From Ascaris suum (Eukaryota; Nematoda; Chromadorea; Rhabditida; Ascarididae), in the NCBI GenBank assembly GCA_013433145.1, contig CM024185.1, positions 5,931,001 through 5,995,000 of the forward strand: a stretch of 64,000 nt of DNA, in the 5' to 3' direction. Position 1 is the first letter of the stretch; each line of letters opens with the position of its first letter. Positions 24,843 to 36,039 of this stretch are shown one piece after another. The translations under genes and the position numbers were made by a program. The notes under the pieces were generated by a model, which ran no database searches, was not told where the DNA came from, and was given only the letters and a program-made list of their open reading frames with translations.

Positions 24843-24977
24843 ATGTCTGACTTCCCTTATGAAGCAAGAGAATACTGTGATTGCGAACGATGTGTTGAGA
24901 TGATTGATGATTACGGATCGCTAGAGAACCTTTACTTATGTTGTTGGCATAACCGGAAGAGATATCAAAAGCTATAG
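24843..24977 (+). CDS. 44-codon ORF with a Cys cluster, unrecognised
   Basis: It starts with ATG 297 bases after the dehydrogenase stop and ends in TAG. The product reads MSDFPYEAREYCDCERCVEM, then an acidic stretch, then LCCWHNRKRYQKL. The C-x-C-x2-C...CC spacing suggests metal binding and is loosely like the cysteine motif seen in P2X7 cytoplasmic-domain proteins, but the resemblance is too thin to name it. An open frame after CTGTAG at 25040 could be a following exon (KKPPRQIVRVIDKDLLCL). Confidence 0.25.
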   Translation: MSDFPYEAREYCDCERCVEMIDDYGSLENLYLCCWHNRKRYQKL

Positions 24978-26157
24978 ACCTTCACTATTCGTTACATGAG
25001 GTCAATGGTGTATTGCTTTTTCTACTGTTTACCTGTAGGCAACTGTTTGTAAAAAACCTCCACGTCAAATTGTGCGCGTCATCGATAAAGATCTTTTGTG
25101 TCTTTCATTCCAACTTTTTTTTTCACCGACTTTTTTATCTACTTCTAATAATTTGCGAAAATTTCATTGCAATCTTCATGTGGTCTAAAAAATGTTTTTA
25201 TATAATTGATGTAATATGTATGTTATAATAAATTTTGTTTTATTCAATTAATCGTTTCTAGTGGAATATTCTTCGAAGTATAAGATGATCGTCATATGAC
25301 CTTCACGGAAATATCCTTCCTTTCAGTGATTTCCTTCTTATCACCCTCGCAATACTTGGCAGAAAAATTTTCCGCTTTCTACCTGCTTTGGCAATTATCC
25401 TTCCCTCTTTTTCAATAGATTTATCCCCTCTCTCCGCGCTCTTCCCCATTCTTCCATCAAAAAATCGAGAAAGCACTTGTTTTCGTAGGCCTGAAACCCG
25501 ATGTGCTCCTCGAGAATTCGTGATTCTCAGTGATTTTATTGAGGGTAATACAAGAGCAACAATTATCCATATCTTGCTTCTCTTTCAGTAGGACAGTCGA
25601 TAATAAAAGTTGAGGTGGGGGGGGGGGGGGCCGGTCGATAAAACAGTTAACTATTAAGTTTTTATTATGTAGCTCATATTTATGCATGTCCACTTGTTCG
25701 GGGATGACGTAGGGTAGTACCATCGTCAATATATAAATCGTAACCTCGAAAACTTTATATATTATATCCAATTATGCCGAGAGGTTGGCGCAATGATATT
25801 CTGAAAATAAATTCAGGATGGTAGACTGACAAAGGGGGATCTGCTCAATCGAGAGAAAAATCAGGTACCTTAAAAACTGATAGCCTTCAAAAGCATCGTC
25901 TTTCATTTCCCATACTTGCATATAAATTCATTTGAATAAGCACATAAGATTTTTATTGGTCAAGTTATTTGACGCAGTTCCATTGGTGTAATTTTGTATT
26001 ATTGATCAAAGTTGCAAGTTATGGGTGGAGTATTTATGTGAGCACCGGATAACTGATATGACTTGGTATTTTATAGGTAAGGTAAGCACATAAGACTTCG
26101 CAGTTGCAATAGGCATTTTAATAGTGGGGAGGGGAGGGGTTGGGAGGTGGAGGAAGG

Positions 26158-26328
26158 ATGGGGGAGCGAGAAGCAACAGAGACGCATCTCGTCAAAAATT
26201 GTACTGCTGTTGATGCCATCCTACCTAAAAGTTTGACCGCTGGTACTGCATTTCTTTCTCAAAATTTCTTCGAATGGGTGAAAAGTTTGGGGAGCTGTCT
26301 CACTCCTCTCTTCAAAAATGTCTTATAG
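26158..26328 (+). CDS. 56-codon ORF, unrecognised
   Basis: ATG to TAG frame following a purine-rich stretch. The product MGEREATETHLVKNCTAVDA continues with LPKSLTAGTAFLSQNFFEW and is of balanced composition. The stop is followed at once by GTAATT, which could be a donor if the real frame differs. No family match; may be an exon of an unrecognised gene or chance. Confidence 0.2.
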   Translation: MGEREATETHLVKNCTAVDAILPKSLTAGTAFLSQNFFEWVKSLGSCLTPLFKNVL

Positions 26329-26441
26329 GTAATTACGTCACTGAGTTCCGGTACTCAGTATCGGATCGCACCTCATGCTTACACTGAGGTACAACCGTAT
26401 CATTTGAGTGCTTATGGCCGAAATCCTTTAATAGTTCAAAT

Positions 26442-26609
26442 ATGAGTTCCATCTATACCGATGAGACACAGATGTCTGGGCTACGTAAGGTTTTGATTAC
26501 AGCTCTAATAGAGAAGAAACATTCTAGACTGGAGCAACCATTCACTACGAACGCGATGGGATTATTTGCTTTGCTAATATTTCGGCACACTTCAGCAACT
26601 CCTGTTTGA
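26442..26609 (+). CDS. 55-codon ORF, unrecognised
   Basis: ATG to TGA frame giving MSSIYTDETQMSGLRKVLIT then ALIEKKHSRLEQPF and a short hydrophobic end. It lies 113 bases after the preceding ORF. The opposite strand is also open over 26453-26716, so the strand is not certain. Composition is protein-like but no family is recognised. Confidence 0.25.
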   Translation: MSSIYTDETQMSGLRKVLITALIEKKHSRLEQPFTTNAMGLFALLIFRHTSATPV

Positions 26610-27292
26610 CCAATAGAGCCAACATAAATCATATATCTCAACGGGTTCCGCCTTCCTTTTAATAACACTATCGCTTGCAAATTGTTTGCCTTCCCGGAAG
26701 GGGTGAGGGGGCGCAACGCAAATATTAGCCCTACGTGGCTGCATCAACTCCCTCCTCGCCCTCATCCCATCCCCACCAATAGTGTCGGCCTGCGTGCTAA
26801 AATTACTTCTTGAGCGGACACAATAAACATCATTTCCTAAGCTCCTCTAAGGCAGTTGGCCGATTCACCTCGTTCATTCGTCGATTGCGCTGACGCCCGC
26901 CGATTCAATCTTTTAAAGGCGACGAATAAGCTGACCTTTTAATATATTGGAAGTACCATTGGTTCCCTCTCAGGACACCTTCCTCCCTCCTCCTTCCTCC
27001 ATCATCTAAACACAGCGGTACTTTCCGCACATGGAGTACTTTATAAGGAGCGGTCTTTGCAGTGATATTACGAAAGACAGAACTTGGCTCGTTGACAGTT
27101 TTTTCTATGATTATAACGCGACTGTTCATCTTATTGCATTGCATTAGTTGATATCGCATTAGCTGCAATGCAATAAACGATCCAATCCTTCACAGAATTT
27201 GTGTATAATGGTTTAGATTCATAATTCGTTTCATATTGTGCACCAATCAAATGCACTGTTTTGATCCACTGGTGCTTACGAAGTAACACTTG

Positions 27293-27385
27293 TTACAGGT
27301 AGTTCGCCTTGATGTGCGTATAGGCCTTAGCTAATCCAGCTCCGATCTTGGCCGTAGCCGGAAATGAAGTCGGAGCCTTGACAGG
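27293..27385 (-). CDS. Possible minus-strand terminal exon, unrecognised
   Basis: Minus-strand frame of 30 codons ending in TAA: PVKAPTSFPATAKIGAG then LAKAYTHIKANYL. GTCAAG just inside could be a weak acceptor. The same DNA is open on the plus strand (27327-27452) and forms a hairpin with 7-bp arms GCTCCGA (27339) and TCGGAGC (27370). So it may be an exon of either strand or a structured non-coding element. Confidence 0.2.
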   Translation of the reverse strand, partial: PVKAPTSFPATAKIGAGLAKAYTHIKANYL

Positions 27386-30300
27386 TTTAATCACCCCTTC
27401 CCCACCCGGTTATTACAGCTTCAGCCCAATCCCAATCATTGTCCTCTCCTAGCTCACAACCGGTGTTAGGTACGGATTTAACCGAGCCCGGGCGTAAATA
27501 TACGGACGTAGTGACTTGAATGAAGCGAGAGGATTTTGCGATGATTAGTAAAAGCTTTTGAACAGTCGTGCATGTAATTCATGACTAGACACTCTCCTTC
27601 CGTTTTTCTCTCAAATATGCATCAGTTTTGAAATTTACAAGTGGCAGAAGCCCCCGCGCTCCACCTCTAATATATGTCTACGGTGGGGAATAATGAACGC
27701 TATAAGCCCTGGACTTATAAGCGAGGAGGTATGGTAGTGGAATGTTAAAGCTTATGAAAGAAGAACTATAACAATAGGAGATAAATCAAACAATTCTTGC
27801 TGTATCACAAAGATTCCATGTGAATCGAGAGAAAAAATCTAACCAATCGTAGCAAAAAAAAGTGCACAGATGGGAAATATTCGTCGATGTCTTTATCGTC
27901 GTATATCACCGCTGATTGTATTCATTCACTCGGCAACAAACTAACATCGTTTTTTATTGCTGAGAAAATTTTTCCCCACATTTCCATTTGAAATTTTTTC
28001 AATATTTTTCCCCAAAAAAATAATTCCATAGAAATTTTTCTTAATTTATAAATATTTACCCGCATTTTTTTTTCGCAGAAAATTTCCCACATTTTTTTTT
28101 CATTTCTCTTAGGTGTATTTTTTCTTATTTTTCTTTTTCGCAGTTTTTTTTAAGGAAATTTAAGGGAATAATGGGGACCTCAACATTTTCAACCGTCGCT
28201 ATTCGATTCGCAATATCTTTAATTAAAAATTTTCCGGTCTCTCTTTGCACTCTGTTAAAATCCGACGGCAACGTTACTTGTTTACAAATTGCGATGAAAA
28301 AATCTTAAAAAATTAGGTTATTTTCGACGGCACCGAATTTAAATATGAAAGTCGAATGATAGAGGTTAATAAGATATTTCCATTAAACTCAATGCAGCAA
28401 TAAGTAATGGGCGAAGTCATACATTTCCGGTCGATATGTAAAAGCTGCCCTCAGCGAGAGCAAAAGAGTTGCGGTTCTCAGACAATTGGCCTGCCATAAA
28501 GTTGAAGAAACAAAAAAGCTTTGAAAAACATTTTGGCGAGATGCCAATAATGAAAAATATAAAATTTCAAAGCTCGAATAAGTTTCTTTGAATAAACATT
28601 CATATTGTAAAATCTATCCTTTCCTTGTAGTAATTTGTAAATGATATAAGATGGCCAGGTTGGAAACGACTGTGCAAAGCGCAATATATTTATACCTGCA
28701 AAAAATTAGGTTTTCTTTTCGAAACTTCCTGCTTTTTTAAAAATAAATCCAAATACCTGTCGTAAAGTTGACATATTTTCAAGTGAAGGTGACATCCCCC
28801 TCCCTCGCTGGCCTCATTCTGAAGCTCTTATTTTGCTCAAGTAGGATTTTGCTTGATGAACGTATGACTTCTATTGTTTGAACAAATTTTAGCAGAACTA
28901 CCGCAGAGAAGGGCGCACACTTGGGATGTGTCACACTCCCTTCTGTCGCTTTATTGCTTCGAGCCGAAGATTTTAGTCATAGTATTATGGCAGCATAACC
29001 GCTGTGATTCTATAGGTTTCCTCAATGGCAAACGCCAATAATGCGAAATAATTGTGCGTTGTGTTACAACTGAATGTCTATTCTTCGAACTCAAGCTCCC
29101 CACAAAAAATTAACTTAAAGGAGAGGGGGGGGGGGGGGGAGAGAAATAGGGTCCGTTTTCTAGCTTAGAGGTGTTATGTCCAATTTTATTCACAAGTCTG
29201 AATGTAATTTGAGGTGAAGCCAACCCATTTAACAATCTTTCATTGATTGATAGTTTCTATCAATAGGAATAATTCGTACGTAAATTCCGAGAACCCCATC
29301 AACTGCAAATTGAAAACCCTCAATTCCACGTCCTTACATCTTCCCTTCGAAGGATAGAACTGATGGTCTTGGAAAATTGCTTTCGCAGTAATCATTATTT
29401 GCCAGCCTCTCTATCCTCGATAATTTCTATTGATGAGGTCTTGCAACGATTTGTACTTTTAAGGTGACAACAATAGTTTTATTATATGATATTATAGTTT
29501 TGTTTAGTCGTAAGTTTAATCTTTGGTATATAATAACTTACTGCTAACGAAATGTATCATTTTTGTTTTGTTATCTATGAAATTTGAATATTACTATAAC
29601 TTTTTTTACTAGGAAATTCAAAACATTTTAATTTTTAGGCGGTTTTTTCTTTATGATCTACAAGTGACTACTATCTAGACAAATAATTGACGTTCTTTAA
29701 TCTATGTGTGCGTACATCGCTCTGCCTATGTCGTATTGGTCGTGTTGTTTTTAGTTCCACAGCTATTAAAATTATTTGTTTTTTAGTTCAATTATCTATT
29801 TTTGGTTCCACAGCTAAATTATTTGAATTATTTTTAGTTGAATAAACGTCATTAATATGGCTTTATTTAAAGGTACTATCGGAATCGTCTAATCAATAAA
29901 AATTTGCATATTATAAAAATGATCAGTTGATTGATCGTTCAGTTAATTAATCGATCATCATTTCAATGACATTAATCTAGAAATGGAAAGTAACGTTGAG
30001 AAGTTAGTAAGTATAGAGCGTGGACGTCTATAATAAAAACATTTATGCAATGCTTTAACACTCTCTTTGCTTATCATATCGTTACGTTTCTTTATCGATA
30101 AGACTATTGATAAGGTGTTCAATAAAGTGCTTCATTGGTTTTCGCAATCGTCATTCGAATACGGCGTACGTTAAGAGCATCAAATATTGCCATTCTTTTT
30201 CTTTTATTGCATCATTATTGCGGCGATGTTTTTAGTTTCGATTGTTTGTGTTGCTTAACACTTTATTGCATATGGAGCCCGAAATATAGTCTGGAGGAGC

Positions 30301-30832
30301 TACTTTGCACCCCAATTGAAGCCTAAGCTTATGAGGAGCTCGAATTGTATCTCGAGCCAATTTTAGTGAATGCTATCACTCCATCAATTGTTATTTTTGC
30401 CTATTCTTATGCGTTTTATTCTGTCCTTACTCATTCTTTTTTTTGCATGTTCTCCTCGAAAGAGATTGTGTCTGTGATGACGTCGTGTCTGCACATGGGT
30501 GCTTGTTTATCCGTCTGTCTGTTTGGCAGATTCAATATAGATACTACAAAAATTGCACTGATAAAGTTCGGTGACTAGAGATTTGATATTCGTGCACCAG
30601 GTTAACTTTATCGCTCGAATTCCAAGGTTTATGTCGCACCAGCCTTGCTGCTATCTTTTACCACTCGCCTACGTTTTAGAACCAGTAACATCAGGCGAGT
30701 GATCATAACTCATTGGGTATAAGTCGCGGCTCGTGAGGATCTCATAATTAATATCGATAGGAGTAGGGGAAGGGGTAAGGGGGTATTCGAGAAGGGGGGA
30801 GGGAGAGAGGAAGAGGGAGGCTTTTGGGGCAG

Positions 30833-30989
30833 ATATGAGCTGGCTGCGTTGAATAGAAGTCGCGTCGAGAGAATGCTATACGTTGGTTGCGAAATTGCAC
30901 ATACGAGCGATTGTGATCGTGCCAATTTCATAGAGGCGTTTAAAGCATTCAAATCAGCTATCAATTTATTTGGAATTGATCAGCGATAA
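30833..30989 (+). CDS. Possible terminal exon of an unrecognised plus-strand gene
   Basis: After GGGGCAG, a frame runs 51 codons to TAA: YELAALNRSRVERMLYVGCE, then IAHTSDCDRANFIEAF, then KAFKSAINLFGIDQR. The product is helical and mixed in charge, which T-rich DNA rarely gives by chance. The 5' flank (30767-30830) is a G/A-rich run. The minus strand is also open here (30710-30964). No family could be named. Confidence 0.3.
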
Positions 30990-32433
30990 TGTCTATATGG
31001 TCTGCGTATCGTTTTTCGCGTTCATTTTATTTGCTTTTTAATGATTTTATATCCATAAAAATTCGCAATGCTTTGCATATGCAAATCAAGTTTATTATAA
31101 AAAAAAACTTTCCTTCTATTTCTATTATTTGATGTCTACTGCAAGAAATTATCCATAATTTATTAGTATTTATTTATTATTATTATTATTATTATATTTT
31201 CAAAGACCTTTATTTTCCATTTAAGAAAATTTTCTTCCATTTTCTCATACGTTTTTTTTTATTTTTAAAGAAATAAATCCATTTTCATTTCTCTATGACT
31301 CTATTTCTCTACGTCCTGATTGTTTGTTATCAATTTGCTCTATACAGGTTGATTTAATACTCTTAAGTGATAACTTTTGATCAAGGTGATAACAATTAAT
31401 TGAGTACTTTGTAGGCATCACATAGCAGTATAGCATAGTTTAAAATTTTAGTCCTCTGTTGAAAGTAATGCTCATTTGATGTGAAATGCTGCACCCGATT
31501 AAATTCGACCAGTTCACTTACCGCATTCCCCCATTTGTTGTTTGTTTCAATCGATCGGTGATCTGCAAACTCCATCCGGTGGATTGACGTTGAGGTAAGT
31601 AAGCCGAAACGGAATTCCGCGACCGGAAATAATAAATTCGGATAGGATTGACCGCTGATTGGATTTTATAGATTGCTCAAAGACATCGGTCGACTGTTTT
31701 TTAGTTTTCGTTAGTGAGTTGAACATTTGCGATAATGTTATAAACGCTGAAGCAATCCATATGCTTTTTAATGTTCTTTTTTGCAACGTTATCTTTACTT
31801 TCATAAAATATTGATTTCGCTAGTGAATATTGATAATGAATAAGAGGACAGACATTCTCGTCACGTATATCACCGACCGGTTACAGGAACATTCATAAAC
31901 AATAAGGTAGTGCTCACGTTGCATTTATTTTCTCGAATGACCGACCGGGTCCACAAATTCTACTTCAGAAAAACTCGTTTTTGTATATACATGAATGATT
32001 TATGCTATAAAATATTACTTTGCTAGTTTCAGCTATCCTTTGGTCGATCATAATACCTCCCGAAATAGATGAGTCGAGTCGGAAAAAGATGAGCAGGAAT
32101 TAGGTGTCTATCAGAGCAGCGGTAACCTTCACCAATGTGCTCATCCCTCTCAATTTCTCCTCCAGTCTTATCCCGTCTGAAGGAATTCTAGTCATACATA
32201 AGCAGCCAAAGAAATTTGAAGATGCAAAAACAAAAAATTAGTGAAAATGCTATCGTTCTTCCGATGCATCTTCTCTATCAGCTTTACAGTTTCGTTGACA
32301 ATTTACCTAGAATTTTGAGGTGCATATGTGGTGGAATTGATGGCACACAGCAATTTGCCAACTGCTTTAGTGTCGTGCTACATCCATAATTGATACGATT
32401 ATGTTACAATCAGTAGTACCATAGCATTATAAA

Positions 32434-32525
32434 ATGAACCCCATCTGTAACTCTTACTTCTAATATGAACCCCATCTGTAACTCTTACTTCTAATATGAA
32501 CCCCATCTGTAACTCTTACTTCTAA
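32434..32525. repeat. Three perfect copies of a 31-bp tandem repeat
   Basis: Copies start at 32434, 32465 and 32496, each beginning ATGAACCCCATCTGTAACTC and ending TACTTCTAAT (the third lacks the last base). Copies are identical, so the expansion is recent. Confidence 0.95.
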
Positions 32526-32828
32526 CACCATAAAACAATTATAGTTGACGAGCATGTATTTATCGGCTACATAGTTCACACTTTTCTGTAACTCCACTTT
32601 AATGAACGCTTATTCAATAAACTATTGCGAATGCTCACGGAAATGGCTTTTGAAATATTCAATTTTGATCTTTTAGAATTTTGAAATAGCGGAGAGAAAA
32701 GGGGCAAACTGCCATGCTCCAGTCGAAATTTTAAGCAGTTTACACAGAGAAGAGGCTTTAGACGGTCAGAGAATGAGGGAGAAATTGCTGGAATTTCTAT
32801 TTGTATCGAAGGTACAGGTAGAAATAAG

Positions 32829-33309
32829 TTCTAAGTTCCCACGGTTTCTGAGCGCTTTCACTTTCCTCGAAATTTCTTCCTATATCGTTGATTCTTAGCA
32901 TTTAAATGTTGTTTTGTGTGAGTGAGTCTTTTCGGAGTTCTTATTACTGTTTTGACGGGACCGTTTAGCACGTAAGGTGGAATGTTTATTTTAGCACTTC
33001 CGTTAAACTGCGTATTAGCGAGCTTGAAATACAAACTTATCAAACTTTTCTTGCAGTTACATCTTTGATGCGTGATATGGTTTAGACAGGAGCAGAGTTT
33101 AGGGAGCTTGCTGTTGAATGAGATATGAGGTGACGATATGCAAATCATAAAGATACCAATCCAGAAAGAGAAGGTCATCCTTTCTATTAATCTGAGTGTC
33201 GGCCTCCTCGTTGCGTCACTTCGTGTATGGATGAAAAAACTTTCAAAGTAACCATAAAATTATATTTTTTTTAAACTATGATTTTCCGATTCTAAGTTCC
33301 CACGGTTTC
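32829..33309. repeat. Perfect 20-bp direct repeats 461 bp apart
   Basis: TTCTAAGTTCCCACGGTTTC occurs at 32829-32848 and again at 33290-33309. The segment between them holds the 106-codon minus-strand ORF. Confidence 0.9.
32858..33178 (-). CDS. Possible intronless secreted protein, 106 residues, unrecognised
   Basis: Uninterrupted ATG-to-TGA frame. It begins with a signal-peptide-like stretch (MTFSFWIGIFMICIS), then a small Cys cluster (CSC, later CNCKK), a polar middle (FNGSAKINIPPYVLNG) and a strongly basic tail (NAKNQRYRKKFRGK). The whole frame sits between 20-bp direct repeats, as if inserted as a unit. No family match. The frame length is not beyond chance. Confidence 0.25.
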   Translation of the reverse strand: MTFSFWIGIFMICISSPHISFNSKLPKLCSCLNHITHQRCNCKKSLISLYFKLANTQFNGSAKINIPPYVLNGPVKTVIRTPKRLTHTKQHLNAKNQRYRKKFRGK

Positions 33310-35435
33310 AAAGTAAAGTAAAGTATCAAAGTAAATGAGTGGAATGTTATAATTTCATATATGAATTAAATTATCAAACCGAATTATTTAAAATATAAGA
33401 ATATTTTTGCGAACATTATTTGTAAATTTCAATAACGAAAGCGATTGCGCCTTTTTAAATTTTTTGATATTTTTCGATTTTAATTGAATTATTTTAATTT
33501 TATTACAATTATTATGAATCGATTTTCATGAATATTTGAATATTTTATATTCAAATTTTTTTTTTCTTTTTGAAAAATGAAAGAAAAAAAAATAATATAA
33601 TTCAAAAATCGTCAATATTTTGATGCATAAATATTGCCGTGGAAATATTCGCCGAAATATATTCGATTTTATTCATACGAATAGTTTGCTCGATTCATCG
33701 CTGATGTCTATTTTTATAGATTTGCTAAAAATGAAAGAGAAAAAAACGAAAAGCGTTGCAATAAAATAAAAAAAGGCTTTTAAGAACGACAAAGACGTTG
33801 AGAAAGTCGATAGATTCAAAGAAACGAGAAAAACATTAATCTACTCTTTCAAATTAGTTATTGTTTAACTCTATCTTATAGAATTGCCTTTTTTTTAAAA
33901 TATTAGTTATCGTAATCTCCGAATATAACCCCCTGTTGTTTTTCTCTTCAAAAATTCTTTTTTTTTTTTTGAAAATTATCTTTTATTATTTTATTGGGTA
34001 ATGCATTTTGAATGCATTAACCATTGTGATTCCACTACACATTCAAATCGTTTTCAATTGCGAATTGCCTATAAAATGAGTTTTATATGAAGGTTTTTTC
34101 TCAGTCGGCATTGAAATGAGCGTATTTCATTACTCTCTTACTACTTTATGCCTACAGATATTTTTTTCAGTGACAATTACTATGGATGATATAAGTAAAT
34201 CTACTGGATAAATAATCTATTTTGGAGCGCTCTGTTGATAGAGGACTGTAAATTTGGGATTTGATTTCCATATACTAGAATTAAAGTCGACACTCTTTTT
34301 TTTGCATATATATATTGTTGTTTTAATAGAAGGAATTGTGATTAGCTAATGAATATTGATGAGTGCGGTACATATACCTACTCCTAATTTCAAAAATTCT
34401 TTTGAATATTTTTTTCAAATTCTTCGAATATTCAAATCTAAAATCGAAAAGAATTTTGCGGTTGTTAATTTCGCGTGTATTTAAAAGTCGAAAATATCGC
34501 CCGACTAAGTTCTTCTCCTTCTAAAGCTTTAGACGAGGAAATATCCAGAAATATCCCCATTCGCCACCCACCACCTCCCTCTTCCTCTCCTATTCCCATT
34601 CCATTCAGTATGTTCCACTCCCTGCATCATTGAAGGACTTGAAAGAATTACTTTTTTGATGCATCTAGTACGTCATAAACTATTAGCTGTAACGTATCAG
34701 GAATTATGTTGCAAAAGCGAGTCTTTCCTTATTGAATTCATTCTCTAAAATTCCAGGTGACTTATTTACCTCAGGTTTACTTCAGGTGTGTTCATTCTCT
34801 TCGGATGCCTCATATTGAGCTCCTTAAATGATTTCTGTGAAAATTAGCGGTATTAAATGGCAACAGCCAATCGATATTAAGTTATGATAGTACTGTCTAT
34901 ATAAGATTTGGCAATAAAAACGAATGACCATTGAAGGTTGAGAGTTTTCGAATCGATAAATTATATAATTGTTTGTAAAATTCGCACAAATCCATTTGAA
35001 TTTTTCAATTGAATGTTTAATTAATGTGAGGCTTAATTACCTCAGAAAAAAATGTTATATTATTTGCACACCTAGGTAATCGATAATTATACTGAATTAA
35101 AGGCGTTCCGATTCAATGAAAGAAAAATAGACTTATTCTAACTTAATTGCTTTTTGAAAACAGTTTTTAAAAAAAAATTAGTGCATAAAATTTTATTGTT
35201 TTTTATGCAAGATATCGTTGATGATATATACGGATAGCGGCAATGTTGATCGAATATTGATTGATTGCAAATATTGATTAGCTCTATCAGTTTATCACTA
35301 AGTAAGTATTATACTTACTGTTCAAGAATTTTGAAATAGCTTTAGCTTGCAGTAATAATTTCTTCATTTGAAGATTTTCCAACTTTTTTGAGTTTTTATT
35401 CATGGAGTATTAAGTAATTACGTTATTCCTAATAG

Positions 35436-36039
35436 ATCAAATAGAGGATTCACATTGCATTCCATCAGTTATAATAAGCTTTGATCTGGTGATATTGCCA
35501 GTTGGTCGAGTTGATCGGTCGGATTTTGTTATTGCTTATTGCATCCCTATCACGTCATCTCATGTTGCAGTTTCACTTGGTCTCCTACTGTGCTTTGCGA
35601 TTTTGAAGTTATCATATCTGATTGAATGGAAAATCTTGTAAAGTCGTGTTTATATTCTACGAGGAACCTATGAAGATCCACATTTAAGAGGATAATTTTT
35701 ATTTCGAAGTAGGGCGCATATTTTTGTAAGCCGTTTTTAAGCGAGTTCTAGTTAACAATAAGGGAGTACGCTTGCATTGAAGCAGTTATCGTGCATTCTA
35801 TATGACATTTTCCAGTTTGTTAGTAAAACTACTGATTTTTTGCTCAGTTTGATATACGTTCCATTTACTGAGGTAAACCTCTATGCAGTGTTAAAATATC
35901 CGCATATTGAATAGAGAAATTCCCGACCAACCGAGATTCCCAGGCGTTCTTCAAAAGAGTTACTGGAATTCGGGCATATCGTGACTCGCAGCACCAGCAG
36001 CAGTCTTCACCTTATCCCGGCTGGCAACAGGATTTTTAG
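35436..36039 (+). CDS. Last three exons of a possible membrane-protein gene, unrecognised
   Basis: Three frames join in phase: 35436-35637 (donor GTAAAG), 35824-35872 (donor GTAAAC) and 35917-36039 (TAG stop). The first encodes two hydrophobic stretches, IPSVIISFDLVILPVG and ITSSHVAVSLGLLLCFAIL. The second adds LLSLIYVPFTE. The last is polar (KFPTNRDSQAFFKRV, GIRAYRDSQHQQQ, PYPGWQQDF) and looks like a cytosolic tail. T-rich DNA tends to give hydrophobic frames, so the first exon is weak support; the polar last exon is the better part. The gene's start and family are unknown. Confidence 0.3.

Noticed and set aside
28893..29026. Protein-like sequence after TTTTAG
   Set aside because: All three plus-strand frames are open here, so openness says nothing about coding.
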